From Candidatus Aminicenantota bacterium (GTDB lineage: Bacteria; Acidobacteriota; Aminicenantia; Aminicenantales; Saccharicenantaceae): 64,000 bases of DNA. Numbering within the stretch: position 1 is the stretch's first letter; every line of letters starts with the position of its first letter. The position numbers and the translations under genes were made by a program. The notes under the pieces were generated by a model, which saw nothing but the letters and a program-made list of their open reading frames with translations, was not told where the DNA came from and searched no databases. Shown one piece after another: positions 45,185 through 51,994 of this stretch. The stretch spans positions 1-64,000 of the forward strand of contig JAPKZD010000010.1 in the NCBI GenBank assembly GCA_026393975.1. The letters run 5' to 3'.

Positions 45185-45724
45185 ATGAGAAAATCTCCAA
45201 TTTTTCGTTCCAAAGTCTTGGTTGTGTTTTTGGCTGCGGCGTTCATCCTGCTGACGATTCCCGTCCGGCAATTCGCCGCGGGGGCGCCTAAAGCGAATGG
45301 GGCGCTTTCCGGCTACATCTACGGCGAGGACATGAGGACACCCATCCGCAACGCCGTGGTCAAGCTCCGTAACGTGGCCAGCCAGAAGGAGTACGAGAGC
45401 GAGCCGACTGATCTCGAGGGGATGTACAGGATCCCCGGGATCGAGGAAGGCCGTTATGTGATGGGGGTCATGTCCGTCCAGGGAGACTACAACTTCCATT
45501 ACAGCATCCTCATCAAGTCGGACGCGCTGGCTAAGCTCTCGGTGGCCATGAAGCCCAACAGCGCCCCCGTACGGATCGAGCAAGGGACGAGCGCGAACGA
45601 GAAAAAAAAGGGGGTCATGGAGTTCTTCAAGTCGCCGGCCGGCATCCTGAGCCTGATCACCGTCGTAGAAGCCACGCTTTTCGCCATCGTCCTGAGCGAA
45701 GGTGAAACTTCGCCGATCCGCTAA
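45185..45724 (+). CDS. Cna-B-like secreted one-span protein, paralogue 2
   Basis: A 179-residue protein with the same plan: signal peptide (VFLAAAFILLTIPVRQFAAG), domain LSGYIYGEDMRTPIRNAVVK ... GRYVMGVMSVQGDYNFHYSI, spacer, EFFKSPAGILSLITVVEATL and tail LSEGETSPIR. It starts 12 bases after paralogue 1 with GGGGAGG as ribosome site. A cysteine lipobox is absent; the C-terminal helix keeps most of the protein outside with a very short inside tail, or the opposite if the signal peptide is cleaved late. Confidence 0.75.
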   Translation: MRKSPIFRSKVLVVFLAAAFILLTIPVRQFAAGAPKANGALSGYIYGEDMRTPIRNAVVKLRNVASQKEYESEPTDLEGMYRIPGIEEGRYVMGVMSVQGDYNFHYSILIKSDALAKLSVAMKPNSAPVRIEQGTSANEKKKGVMEFFKSPAGILSLITVVEATLFAIVLSEGETSPIR

Positions 45725-45775
45725 GCTGCATACGATTCCGGGAGCCCGGGAGGCTCAAAAAAGGGGAGGTTTTTT

Positions 45776-46279
45776 ATGAGAAAATCGGTTTCGAAGTCTA
45801 GGTGGATGATCTGGGGAGCGCTGGCGGCGTTCTCGCTCTTTATCGTCCCGGTCGGCGAAGTGGCCTGGGCGAAGGCCGAGGGCGGCTCGCTCGTCGGGTT
45901 CGTCTATGCGCAGGACTTGAAGACGCCCGTAGTCGGCGCCGTCGTCAAGGTCCGGAATATCGCCAACCAGAAGGAATTCGCGAGCGGCACGACCGACGCC
46001 AATGGGATGTACAAGATCGACGGCGTCGATGAAGGCCGGTACATTCTAGGCGTCACGGCGACGCAGGGCGATTTCAACTTCGACTACGTCATGCTCCTCA
46101 AGGGCGGCGAGATGGCCAAGCTGTCGGTCGCCCTGGCACCCGGGGGGCAGACCACGGGCTCAGACGCACCGAAGAAGAGCTTCTTCAAGTCGCCGATAGG
46201 GATCATCACAGTGGTTGTGGTGGCCGGGGCACTTCTCTTCGTTATCTTCCACGAAGGCGAGACCTCACCGATCCGGTAA
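45776..46279 (+). CDS. Cna-B-like secreted one-span protein, paralogue 3
   Basis: A 167-residue paralogue: signal peptide (WMIWGALAAFSLFIVPVGEV), domain LVGFVYAQDLKTPVVGAVVK ... GRYILGVTATQGDFNFDYVM, spacer, SFFKSPIGIITVVVVAGALL and tail FHEGETSPIR. The last ten residues agree closely with paralogue 2, and FFK(T/S)P(A/I)GI is invariant across the three, so the C-terminal helix-plus-tail is under stronger constraint than the spacer. A terminator follows at 46300. Confidence 0.75.
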   Translation: MRKSVSKSRWMIWGALAAFSLFIVPVGEVAWAKAEGGSLVGFVYAQDLKTPVVGAVVKVRNIANQKEFASGTTDANGMYKIDGVDEGRYILGVTATQGDFNFDYVMLLKGGEMAKLSVALAPGGQTTGSDAPKKSFFKSPIGIITVVVVAGALLFVIFHEGETSPIR

Positions 46280-46299
46280 GCCGCAGAACTCGAAGTCAA

Positions 46300-46362
46300 G
46301 AAGGCATTGGGTCTACGAGATGCCAATTTTGGCATAGCGTAGACTCGGTGCCTTCTTTTTTT
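46300..46362 (+). terminator. Strong Rho-independent terminator
   Basis: GAAGGCA (46300-46306) pairs with TGCCTTC (46349-46355), with further internal pairing GTCTACG/CGTAGAC and TGCCAA/TTGGCA, followed by a T8 run (46355-46362). It closes the operon after the third Cna-B-like gene. Confidence 0.85.
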
Positions 46363-46413
46363 GCCCGATTTTTCATATGATACAGGCTTGGGTGAAACGG
46401 GAATGAGCATAAA

Positions 46414-48618
46414 TTGACCAAGCACATCGTCTTCTGGGGGCTTTGCGCGGTCCTCGTCTTCGTCCCCCTGCCTATCGGCTCGGTCGAGGAGTGGGCCGTT
46501 TTCGTCTTCGAAGCGGCGACGATCGGCCTGTTCCTCGTTTACCTGGGCGGGGAGATAGGCAGCCGAAGAAAACGCCTCATGGAGGACGATCCCCTGGCGC
46601 TTGGTCCGGCCTGCCTTCCTCTCGTCTTCAAGATCCTCCTCGCTGTCTTCCTGGCGGTCTCTTTTCTACAAGTCGTGCCGCTTCCCGCATCAATCGTCAA
46701 GATCCTCTCGCCCCGCGCCTACGGAATCACCCTCGGCCTCGTCCGCGACGGACTCGCCGCACCGTCGGGATGGCTGACGCTATCGCTTACGCCGAGCGCC
46801 ACCCTGTCCGAGCTCGTCCTCATCCTCTGCTACGGGATTTTCGGTTTTCTTGTCCTGCGCACGGTCCGCTCCCGGCGCCAGGTCGAGATCTTTGTTCTGG
46901 TCATCGTCGCCTCGGCCCTCTTCCAGGCCCTCTACGGCATGGCCGAAATGTTCAGCGGCCACGAGATGATTTTCGGCCGCGTCAAGCGCTTTGGGGCCGG
47001 CTCGGTCACCGGGACTTACGTCAACCGCAACCACTTCGCCGGCTTCCTGGAGATGGCCTTCCCGCTGAGCCTGGGCTATCTCCTGGTCAAGGCCCGCTAT
47101 TTCGCCATGGAGAAGGGGCTGTCGCTCCGGAGGAGAATCCTCTGGTTCGGCCAGGAAAGCCTTCAGTGGACGCTCCTCCTGGGGCTCGTGCCGGCATTCA
47201 TCGGGGTCGGCCTTGTCTTTTCCAAATCACGTTCCGGCATTATGGTCCTCGTCGTTACGGCCGTCCTCGCTGCCGCGGCGACCGCTTCGTGGCGCGAATT
47301 CTCCGAGGAGGAAGGAGAGGGGTCCGGGCCGGGCACGAAGCGCCGTTTCGGGAGGATCGTCCGCCTCGTCGTCATGGTCGTCCTGGCCGCGGCGGTCTGG
47401 CTCGGCATCGGTCCGGTCATCGATCGGTTTTCCGAGATGGACATTTCCTACGAGGCCCGGCGCCTTTTTTACGAGAACACACTCCACATGATCGGCGATT
47501 TTCCTTTGGCCGGGACGGGCAAGGGGACCTATGTCGATGCCTACGCCATGTATGAGAAAATCGACGACGGCCTGAAGCTTTCGTACGCCCATAACGACTA
47601 CCTGGAGTTCGCGGCCGAGAACGGGATCGTCGCTGGAGGGGCGCTCGCCGCGGCCGGCATCGGATTGGCCGTCTGGCTCGCCGCGATGTGGCGTCGTCGC
47701 CGGAGCTCGTTCGCCAAGGGCATCGGGCTCGGAGCCATGCTGGGCGTCACGGCCATCCTTATCCACGGCTTCACGGACTTCAACCTCCAGATCCCGGCCA
47801 ACGCGGTCTATTTCACGGCGCTGGCCATGTTGGGGGTGGTTGTGCTGGGAAGAGCGGGACGAAACGAACAGGGGGGACACGTACCCGAGGTACATGTCCC
47901 CAAAGAGGCTGGCGGGAAAGAAGGGGGACATGTACCGCAGGTACGTGTCCCCGGAAAAGCGGGGCGCCTCAAGCGGCTCGGCCCGCCGGTCGCGGTCCTC
48001 CTGGCCTTGGGCCTCTTCGTCGCCGCCTTCCACGACTTCCGCGGCTTCCATTACCTGGGGCAATACCGCCGGGCCCGGAGCGAGGCGAGGAGCGTCGAGA
48101 GCGCTTTCCCGCGGCTCGAAGCTCTCCTCGAGAAGGCCGTGAACGCCTCCCCCCTGTCCGAGTTCCGAATAGAGCTGGCCCGGCTCTACACGGAGATGGC
48201 CCGTGTCGCCAACGACGCCGGCCGCGACGAGGAACGCGAAGCTTTCTGCGACCGTGCCGCCTCGGCCTACGAGCGGGCCATCGCCGCGAATCCCGTCCAC
48301 GCCTTCGCCTATTACGAGACGGGGTTCGTCTATCTCCTCTCCAACTATCCGCTGATGACCTACGCCGACCGGGCCAAGACCTACTTCCGCAAGGCCCTCG
48401 AGCTCAAGCCGGCCGACGATAACCTCAACCTGAACGTCATCTTTCTCTATTTTTCCTGGTGGCAGACGCTCGAGAACGCGGAGAAAGTCTACGCGGCAGG
48501 CCTCTACCGCCAGGCCGTCGCTCGCGACCCCGCTTTCGCCGCCAAGCTCGAGGCCCGCTGGAAGCAGAGCTTCAAGACGGCCGACCGCCTCGCCGCCATC
48601 CTGGCCGAGATGCAGTGA
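46414..48618 (+). CDS. O-antigen ligase-family protein with C-terminal TPR region
   Basis: A 734-residue protein. The first ~470 residues hold about 11 membrane helices with the Wzy_C/WaaL signature (RNHFAGFLEMAFPLSLGYLL ~207-226; FSKSRSGIMVLVVT ~268-281; GTGKGTYVD and SYAHNDYLEFAAENG ~389-403). After another helix (~520-540) come TPR-like repeats (~560-730; AYERAIAANPVHAFAYYETG). It may polymerise or ligate the glycan. TTG 46414 is the likely start. Residues ~485-513 (GGHVPEVHVP ... GGHVPQVRVP) are encoded by two GGGGACA hairpins inserted in frame in the loop before the last helix. Confidence 0.85.
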   Translation: MTKHIVFWGLCAVLVFVPLPIGSVEEWAVFVFEAATIGLFLVYLGGEIGSRRKRLMEDDPLALGPACLPLVFKILLAVFLAVSFLQVVPLPASIVKILSPRAYGITLGLVRDGLAAPSGWLTLSLTPSATLSELVLILCYGIFGFLVLRTVRSRRQVEIFVLVIVASALFQALYGMAEMFSGHEMIFGRVKRFGAGSVTGTYVNRNHFAGFLEMAFPLSLGYLLVKARYFAMEKGLSLRRRILWFGQESLQWTLLLGLVPAFIGVGLVFSKSRSGIMVLVVTAVLAAAATASWREFSEEEGEGSGPGTKRRFGRIVRLVVMVVLAAAVWLGIGPVIDRFSEMDISYEARRLFYENTLHMIGDFPLAGTGKGTYVDAYAMYEKIDDGLKLSYAHNDYLEFAAENGIVAGGALAAAGIGLAVWLAAMWRRRRSSFAKGIGLGAMLGVTAILIHGFTDFNLQIPANAVYFTALAMLGVVVLGRAGRNEQGGHVPEVHVPKEAGGKEGGHVPQVRVPGKAGRLKRLGPPVAVLLALGLFVAAFHDFRGFHYLGQYRRARSEARSVESAFPRLEALLEKAVNASPLSEFRIELARLYTEMARVANDAGRDEEREAFCDRAASAYERAIAANPVHAFAYYETGFVYLLSNYPLMTYADRAKTYFRKALELKPADDNLNLNVIFLYFSWWQTLENAEKVYAAGLYRQAVARDPAFAAKLEARWKQSFKTADRLAAILAEMQ
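47873..47901 (+). repeat. GGGGACA/TGTCCCC hairpin, copy 2 (inside a gene)
   Basis: GGGGACACGTACC, loop CGA, GGTACATGTCCCC: 13-bp arms with one mismatch. It lies in frame in the O-antigen-ligase gene and is translated as GGHVPEVHVP. Confidence 0.92.
47924..47952 (+). repeat. GGGGACA/TGTCCCC hairpin, copy 3 (inside a gene)
   Basis: GGGGACATGTACC, loop GCA, GGTACGTGTCCCC. It begins exactly 51 bases after copy 2, so it keeps the same frame and is translated as GGHVPQVRVP. Confidence 0.92.
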
Positions 48619-48711
48619 CCTCCCGCGCCGGCGCAGGAGCGGTCTGATGAGGATCTGGCGAAATTGATTTTCAGGCCAAAAAAGGGCATACTGATCACAC
48701 GAGGGTAAACA

Positions 48712-48921
48712 ATGAAAAAAGAAACGAAAGTCCAAAAAAACCTGACTCTAATATATTGGAAGGGCAAACGCTACTGGCTGGGAAAACTCGTCGAGAATCC
48801 AGAGATCATGTCCCAAGGCAAGACCCTCAAAGAGTTGATCGAGAACATTAAGGACGCCTATTATCAGATGACCCTCGACGAGGTCCCCGCGGATTACCGA
48901 ACTCTCGAAATCTCCGTATGA
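48712..48921 (+). CDS. hicB: HicB-like antitoxin
   Basis: A 69-residue protein with LTLIYWKGKRYWLGKLVENP and a helical TLKELIENIKDAYYQM segment, as in short HicB antitoxins of the partial RNase-H fold. It overlaps the toxin gene by four bases. Antitoxin-first order differs from the classical hicA-hicB but is common. It would neutralise HicA and repress the operon, although no separate DNA-binding domain is visible in so short a protein. Confidence 0.8.
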   Translation: MKKETKVQKNLTLIYWKGKRYWLGKLVENPEIMSQGKTLKELIENIKDAYYQMTLDEVPADYRTLEISV

Positions 48922-49100
48922 AACGAAAGGAATTTATCCGCCAACTCACTGAAGGCGGTTGTGTTCTATATCGTCACGGTTCCCGTCACGACATCTACAT
49001 AAACGCCATCAACGGTAAAAAACAACCCGTTCCCCGTCATGGGGAAATCGAAGAGCCTCTGGCCAAGCACATTAAGAAGTACTTAGGACTATCCGACTAG
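48918..49100 (+). CDS. hicA: HicA mRNA interferase toxin
   Basis: A 60-residue protein with the HicA dsRBD-like layout: KEFIRQLTEGGCVLYRHGSR then HDIYIN with the catalytic His24 region, followed by PVPRHGEIEEPLAKHIKKYL. HicA cleaves mRNA in a translation-independent way. ATGA overlap with hicB. It opens the toxin-antitoxin island right after the polysaccharide locus. Confidence 0.9.
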   Translation: MKRKEFIRQLTEGGCVLYRHGSRHDIYINAINGKKQPVPRHGEIEEPLAKHIKKYLGLSD

Positions 49101-49352
49101 ACCCGGAGTAGGTTGCTTCTTTTTTGCCCAGAAAACACGGCATTAAGACCGGCGTTCAAAGGATTCGAAACTATGTTTTGGCCCCGGGGTGGGCTGAGAT
49201 CCTGAAATCCGCTTTGATTAACGCGCCGGTTAACACAACCTGAATTGTGGTGTTCTGAGGCCCGGGCGACAATGGATGCGATATATAGTATGTGTTGGAA
49301 TATTTAGAACAAGGCGACCGATCTGTATAACGTCGATTGCTTGACATTCCCA
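49101..49352. other. Intergenic region with a dispersed 28-bp repeat
   Basis: No gene is seen. GAGTAGGTTGCTT (49106) and a 28-base stretch GCCCAGAAAACACGGCATTA... (49126-49153) recur near 49980 and at 50069-50096 with one or two changes. The rest of the stretch shows nothing. Confidence 0.6.
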
Positions 49353-49426
49353 TTTTCGGGTACAGACTCGAAGGCGATCTTTATGTCGCCGAGCCGGAGA
49401 AGGCGCTGTTGGACGAGCTTCAGTAG
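49353..49426 (+). pseudogene. AbiEi antitoxin fragment (duplication scar)
   Basis: Reads FGYRLEGDLYVAEPEKALLD then ELQ stop. It equals the 51251-51443 part of the AbiEi gene with an internal deletion that joins GACGAG to CTTCAGTAG. The stop overlaps the RelE gene end exactly as in the intact copy at 51437, so the left RelE module came with part of its AbiEi neighbour. Confidence 0.88.
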
Positions 49427-49662
49427 CTCTGTTGGCGCGTGTCGGCCGCGACCATGAATACGATCTTTTCCTTGTCATCGACGATATAGAAAAACCGATA
49501 CGATCCGATCCTATATCTCCAGGTTTCGGGTTTGAAACCCTTCAGCTTCTTGATGTTCGTCCCGAAATAGGGTTGCTCGCTGAGTTGGGGATAGACAAGG
49601 CTACTGATTTTCTCGAGGTCGTCTAGGAATTGAACGGTCTCGAAGACCCGGAAATCACTCAA
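49420..49662 (-). CDS. relE: RelE/ParE-family toxin, copy 1
   Basis: An 80-residue toxin: FETVQFLDDLEKISSLVYPQ, GTNIKKLKGFKPETWRYRIG and SYRFFYIVDDKEKIVFMVAA, the standard RelE fold with basic C-terminal residues for RNA contact. It differs from copy 2 (51437-51679) at only a couple of residues (LSEQ/LREQ, VDDK/VNDK). Translation starts inside the antitoxin gene (8-base overlap). Confidence 0.88.
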   Translation of the reverse strand: MSDFRVFETVQFLDDLEKISSLVYPQLSEQPYFGTNIKKLKGFKPETWRYRIGSYRFFYIVDDKEKIVFMVAADTRQQSY

Positions 49663-49897
49663 CGAACCGGCCTTTTCTTTCCTTCGCCTGATTCGTCCCC
49701 GCCTTGATCCTCGCTAGAAGATTTCCGTCGGAGAGGATCCCTTCCGTTTCGAAAGAGTCCGTGAACAGGGTATTCTCGAGTTCCTTCATGGCAAGGGTCT
49801 CAATGGCGTTGGAGATCTTCCGGTTTTCCGTCTGGGCGTATTTCTTGAACGCTTCGTAATGGTCTTCCGAGATGCGCAAAGTGATCGTTTTGGACAT
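49655..49897 (-). CDS. RelB-like antitoxin, copy 1
   Basis: An 80-residue protein starting MSKTITLRISEDHYEAFKKY, a ribbon-helix-helix-like N-terminus that would bind the operator, and an acidic helical C-terminus that would wrap the toxin. I used the ATG at 49897, shared with copy 2, and not the longer frame. Pairs with the RelE gene in one operon. Confidence 0.85.
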   Translation of the reverse strand: MSKTITLRISEDHYEAFKKYAQTENRKISNAIETLAMKELENTLFTDSFETEGILSDGNLLARIKAGTNQAKERKGRFVE

Positions 49898-50148
49898 GAT
49901 GCGTTTATCCTCCAGATGATGCAAATATATTCTAATAGCTTCGCTTATCGCTGTCAAGGCCGGAGTAGGTTGGGCCGGGAGTAGGTTGCTTGGCTGTCGC
50001 AACTATAAGCAATAAAACAAGATCGTCAAAATATCGGCCTCTTTTATTGCCTTAAAGAACTCTTTTTCGCCCAGAAAACACGGCTTTAAGACCGGCTTTT
50101 CGCAATTAAGCAATGCGCAAGGCTTAAGACCCGGTTAATTCTTCACAC
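49898..50148. other. Intergenic region with short repeats
   Basis: No gene. It contains GGAGTAGGTTG twice (49964, 49979), the sequence GGTTGCTTGGCTGTCGCAAC (49985-50004), which recurs in similar form at 53658-53679, and the 28-base repeat copy (50069-50096). These may be pieces of a decayed small element. Confidence 0.5.
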
Positions 50149-50184
50149 TTGACATTATCACATAATTAACATATATGTTAATTA
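50149..50184 (+). promoter_or_regulatory. AbiE promoter with palindromic operator
   Basis: TTGACA (50149-50154), 17-base spacer, TATATG (50172-50177). A perfect 22-base palindrome, TAATTAACATA|TATGTTAATTA (50163-50184), covers the -10 region. AbiEi-type antitoxins repress their operon through inverted repeats, so this is the probable operator. Confidence 0.7.
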
Positions 50185-50199
50185 ACTAGGAATTGCTAG

Positions 50200-50874
50200 A
50201 TGAACCAAAATCTTGCTGAAAGCCTGGCCGAGAGGCTCAAAATCGCTGTCGAACAGGTCGTCAGGGAGGAGTTTGAGCTTTCTCTTCTGAAGAGCCTTTT
50301 CGAATCCGGGATCGGCAAGGCCCTCGTATTCAAGGGCGGGACGGCTCTCCGCATCGCGTTCGGTTCCCCGCGTTTCTCGGATGACCTGGATTTCTACGCA
50401 AGCTTCGCCATCCCCGAGGCGGCTTTCCAGAAGGCCGCCCGGGCGGCTCTGAAAGCCCTGCCCGAGGCAAGCCTCGTAGAAGCGCTGGCCAAGCGCTTCA
50501 CCCTGTTCGCCCTTTACAGGTTCAATGTTCCCTACATCGCGCGTCCCTTCTCAATTAAGGTCGAGGTTTCCACCCGGGAGGAAAGCCGCCGCCAGGCCGA
50601 CGAGTCGGAGCTCCGGCTCCTTTCGAGCGAGGTCACGAATCTCTCGGTCCTCGCCCGGGTCGCGACGCTCGAACGGGCCCTCGAAGACAAGAAGGCCGCC
50701 TTTGCTGCGAGGCGCCAGCCGCGCGACCTATACGACCTGTGGTTCATCTCCCAGAAGCTGGGGCTCCCCTTTAAGGCGGACCTCGCCGGTTTCGACCCGA
50801 GGATCGTCAGGCGGGAGCTCAGGAAATATCTTCCCAAGGCCCACTGGAGCGTCATCGACCAATGGACAGGATAA
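50200..50874 (+). CDS. abiEii: AbiEii/AbiGii-type nucleotidyltransferase toxin
   Basis: A 224-residue nucleotidyltransferase of the type IV toxin family. The active-site block VFKGGTALRIAFGSPRFSDD then LDF (43-65) has the GG and the DxD metal residues, and a lysine/RDLYDLWF segment (~170-180) follows. AbiEii toxins block growth by modifying tRNA or other targets after phage infection. Here the toxin gene precedes the AbiEi gene with a 13-base overlap, the reverse of the classical order. Confidence 0.88.
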   Translation: MNQNLAESLAERLKIAVEQVVREEFELSLLKSLFESGIGKALVFKGGTALRIAFGSPRFSDDLDFYASFAIPEAAFQKAARAALKALPEASLVEALAKRFTLFALYRFNVPYIARPFSIKVEVSTREESRRQADESELRLLSSEVTNLSVLARVATLERALEDKKAAFAARRQPRDLYDLWFISQKLGLPFKADLAGFDPRIVRRELRKYLPKAHWSVIDQWTG

Positions 50875-51443
50875 AGCCGCGGGATATGGACCTCGTCAGA
50901 CAACTGGCCAGGTTCAACAAGCCTTTCTGGTCGGTGGCCGACCTTGAGAAGGTCCTGGGGTACGGGTCCAGGAAGAGCCTCCTCGTCGCGCTCCACAGGC
51001 TGACCGCGTCGGGGATCCTGGAAAGGGTCCGCCGGGGTTATTACCGGGTTTCGACGCGCCCCGCGGACGAGGCCGCCCTGGCCAACGTCCTATACAGGCC
51101 TTCTTATTTGTCTTTCGAGTCGGCCCTGGCACGTCATGGGATCCTGAGCCAGATCCCTTACAGCATGACGTTCGCCACGACCCGGCGGTCCAAGAGGATG
51201 ACGATTGGCGGCCGGGAGGCGGAATTCCGGCAGATCAAGAAGGATCTGTTTTTCGGGTACAGACTCGAAGGCGGTCTTTATGTCGCCGAGCCGGAGAAGG
51301 CGCTGTTGGACGAGCTCTACATGATGAAGAGGGGTAGGACTGCGATTCCGCTCGAGGAGCTGGACGTCGACAGGCTGTCAAAGGGAAGGCTTCGGGAATT
51401 CGCGTCACGCTTCCCGAAAGGAATATTGGCCGAGCTTCAGTAG
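50862..51443 (+). CDS. abiEi: AbiEi-like antitoxin/transcriptional regulator
   Basis: A 193-residue protein with an N-terminal winged helix (KPFWSVADLEKVLGYGSRKS ... ILERVRRGYYRV, ~19-60) and a C-terminal AbiEi domain (LSFESALARHGILSQIPYSM ~84-103; LYVAEPEKALLDELYMMKRG ~138-157). It would repress through the palindrome at 50163 and neutralise AbiEii. A truncated copy of its 3' part lies at 49353-49426. Confidence 0.88.
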   Translation: MDRIKPRDMDLVRQLARFNKPFWSVADLEKVLGYGSRKSLLVALHRLTASGILERVRRGYYRVSTRPADEAALANVLYRPSYLSFESALARHGILSQIPYSMTFATTRRSKRMTIGGREAEFRQIKKDLFFGYRLEGGLYVAEPEKALLDELYMMKRGRTAIPLEELDVDRLSKGRLREFASRFPKGILAELQ

Positions 51444-51679
51444 CTCTGTTGGCGCGTGTCGGCCGCGACCATGAATACGATCTTTTCCTTGTCGTTGACG
51501 ATATAGAAAAACCGGTAAGACCCGATCCTGTATCTCCAGGTTTCGGGTTTGAAACCCTTCAGTTTCTTGATGTTCGTCCCGAAATAGGGTTGCTCTCTGA
51601 GTTGGGGATAGACAAGGCTACTGATTTTCTCGAGGTCGTCTAGGAATTGAACGGTCTCGAAGACCCGGAAATCACTCAA
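51437..51679 (-). CDS. relE: RelE/ParE-family toxin, copy 2
   Basis: An 80-residue near-identical twin of the toxin at 49420. Its stop overlaps the AbiEi stop by seven bases in convergent orientation. The pairing in both copies of the same end-to-end overlap shows that the duplicated unit was AbiEi-3'/RelE/RelB. Confidence 0.88.
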   Translation of the reverse strand: MSDFRVFETVQFLDDLEKISSLVYPQLREQPYFGTNIKKLKGFKPETWRYRIGSYRFFYIVNDKEKIVFMVAADTRQQSY

Positions 51680-51914
51680 CGAACCGTCCTTTTCTTTCCT
51701 TCGCCTGCTTCGTCCCCGCCTTGATCCTCTCCAGGAGGTTCTCGTCGGAGAGGATCCCTTCCATTTCGAAAGAGTCCGTGAACAGGGTATTCTCGAGTTC
51801 TTTCATGGCCAGAGTCTCGATGGCGTTGGATATTTTCCGGTTCTCCGTCTTCGCGTATTGTTTGAACGCCTCGTAATGGTCCTCGGAAATGCGCAAAGTG
51901 ATCGTTTTGGACAT
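51672..51914 (-). CDS. RelB-like antitoxin, copy 2
   Basis: An 80-residue twin of 49655-49897, starting MSKTITLRISEDHYEAFKQY. Differences are scattered (for example ETEGILSDGNLLARIKAGTN against EMEGILSDENLLERIKAGTK), so the two antitoxins have drifted more than the two toxins; cross-neutralisation is likely but not certain. Confidence 0.85.
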   Translation of the reverse strand: MSKTITLRISEDHYEAFKQYAKTENRKISNAIETLAMKELENTLFTDSFEMEGILSDENLLERIKAGTKQAKERKGRFVE

Positions 51915-51994
51915 GATGCATTCTCCCTCTAAATGATGCACTTGTATTCTAATTGCTTCGAAGAGACTTGTCAAGCGATGTTCGATCCGCTCGG

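Noticed and set aside
47873-47952. Possible CRISPR-like pair of repeats
   Set aside because: Only two units, each a self-complementary hairpin, within a coding frame, with no cas genes; the same unit is dispersed singly elsewhere.
47227-48735. 502-codon minus-strand frame over the ligase/TPR gene
   Set aside because: Codon-bias shadow; the plus strand has membrane helices and family motifs.
49220-49350. Possible small RNA or gene in the gap after hicA
   Set aside because: No promoter-terminator pair or stable stem was visible; only short dispersed repeats.
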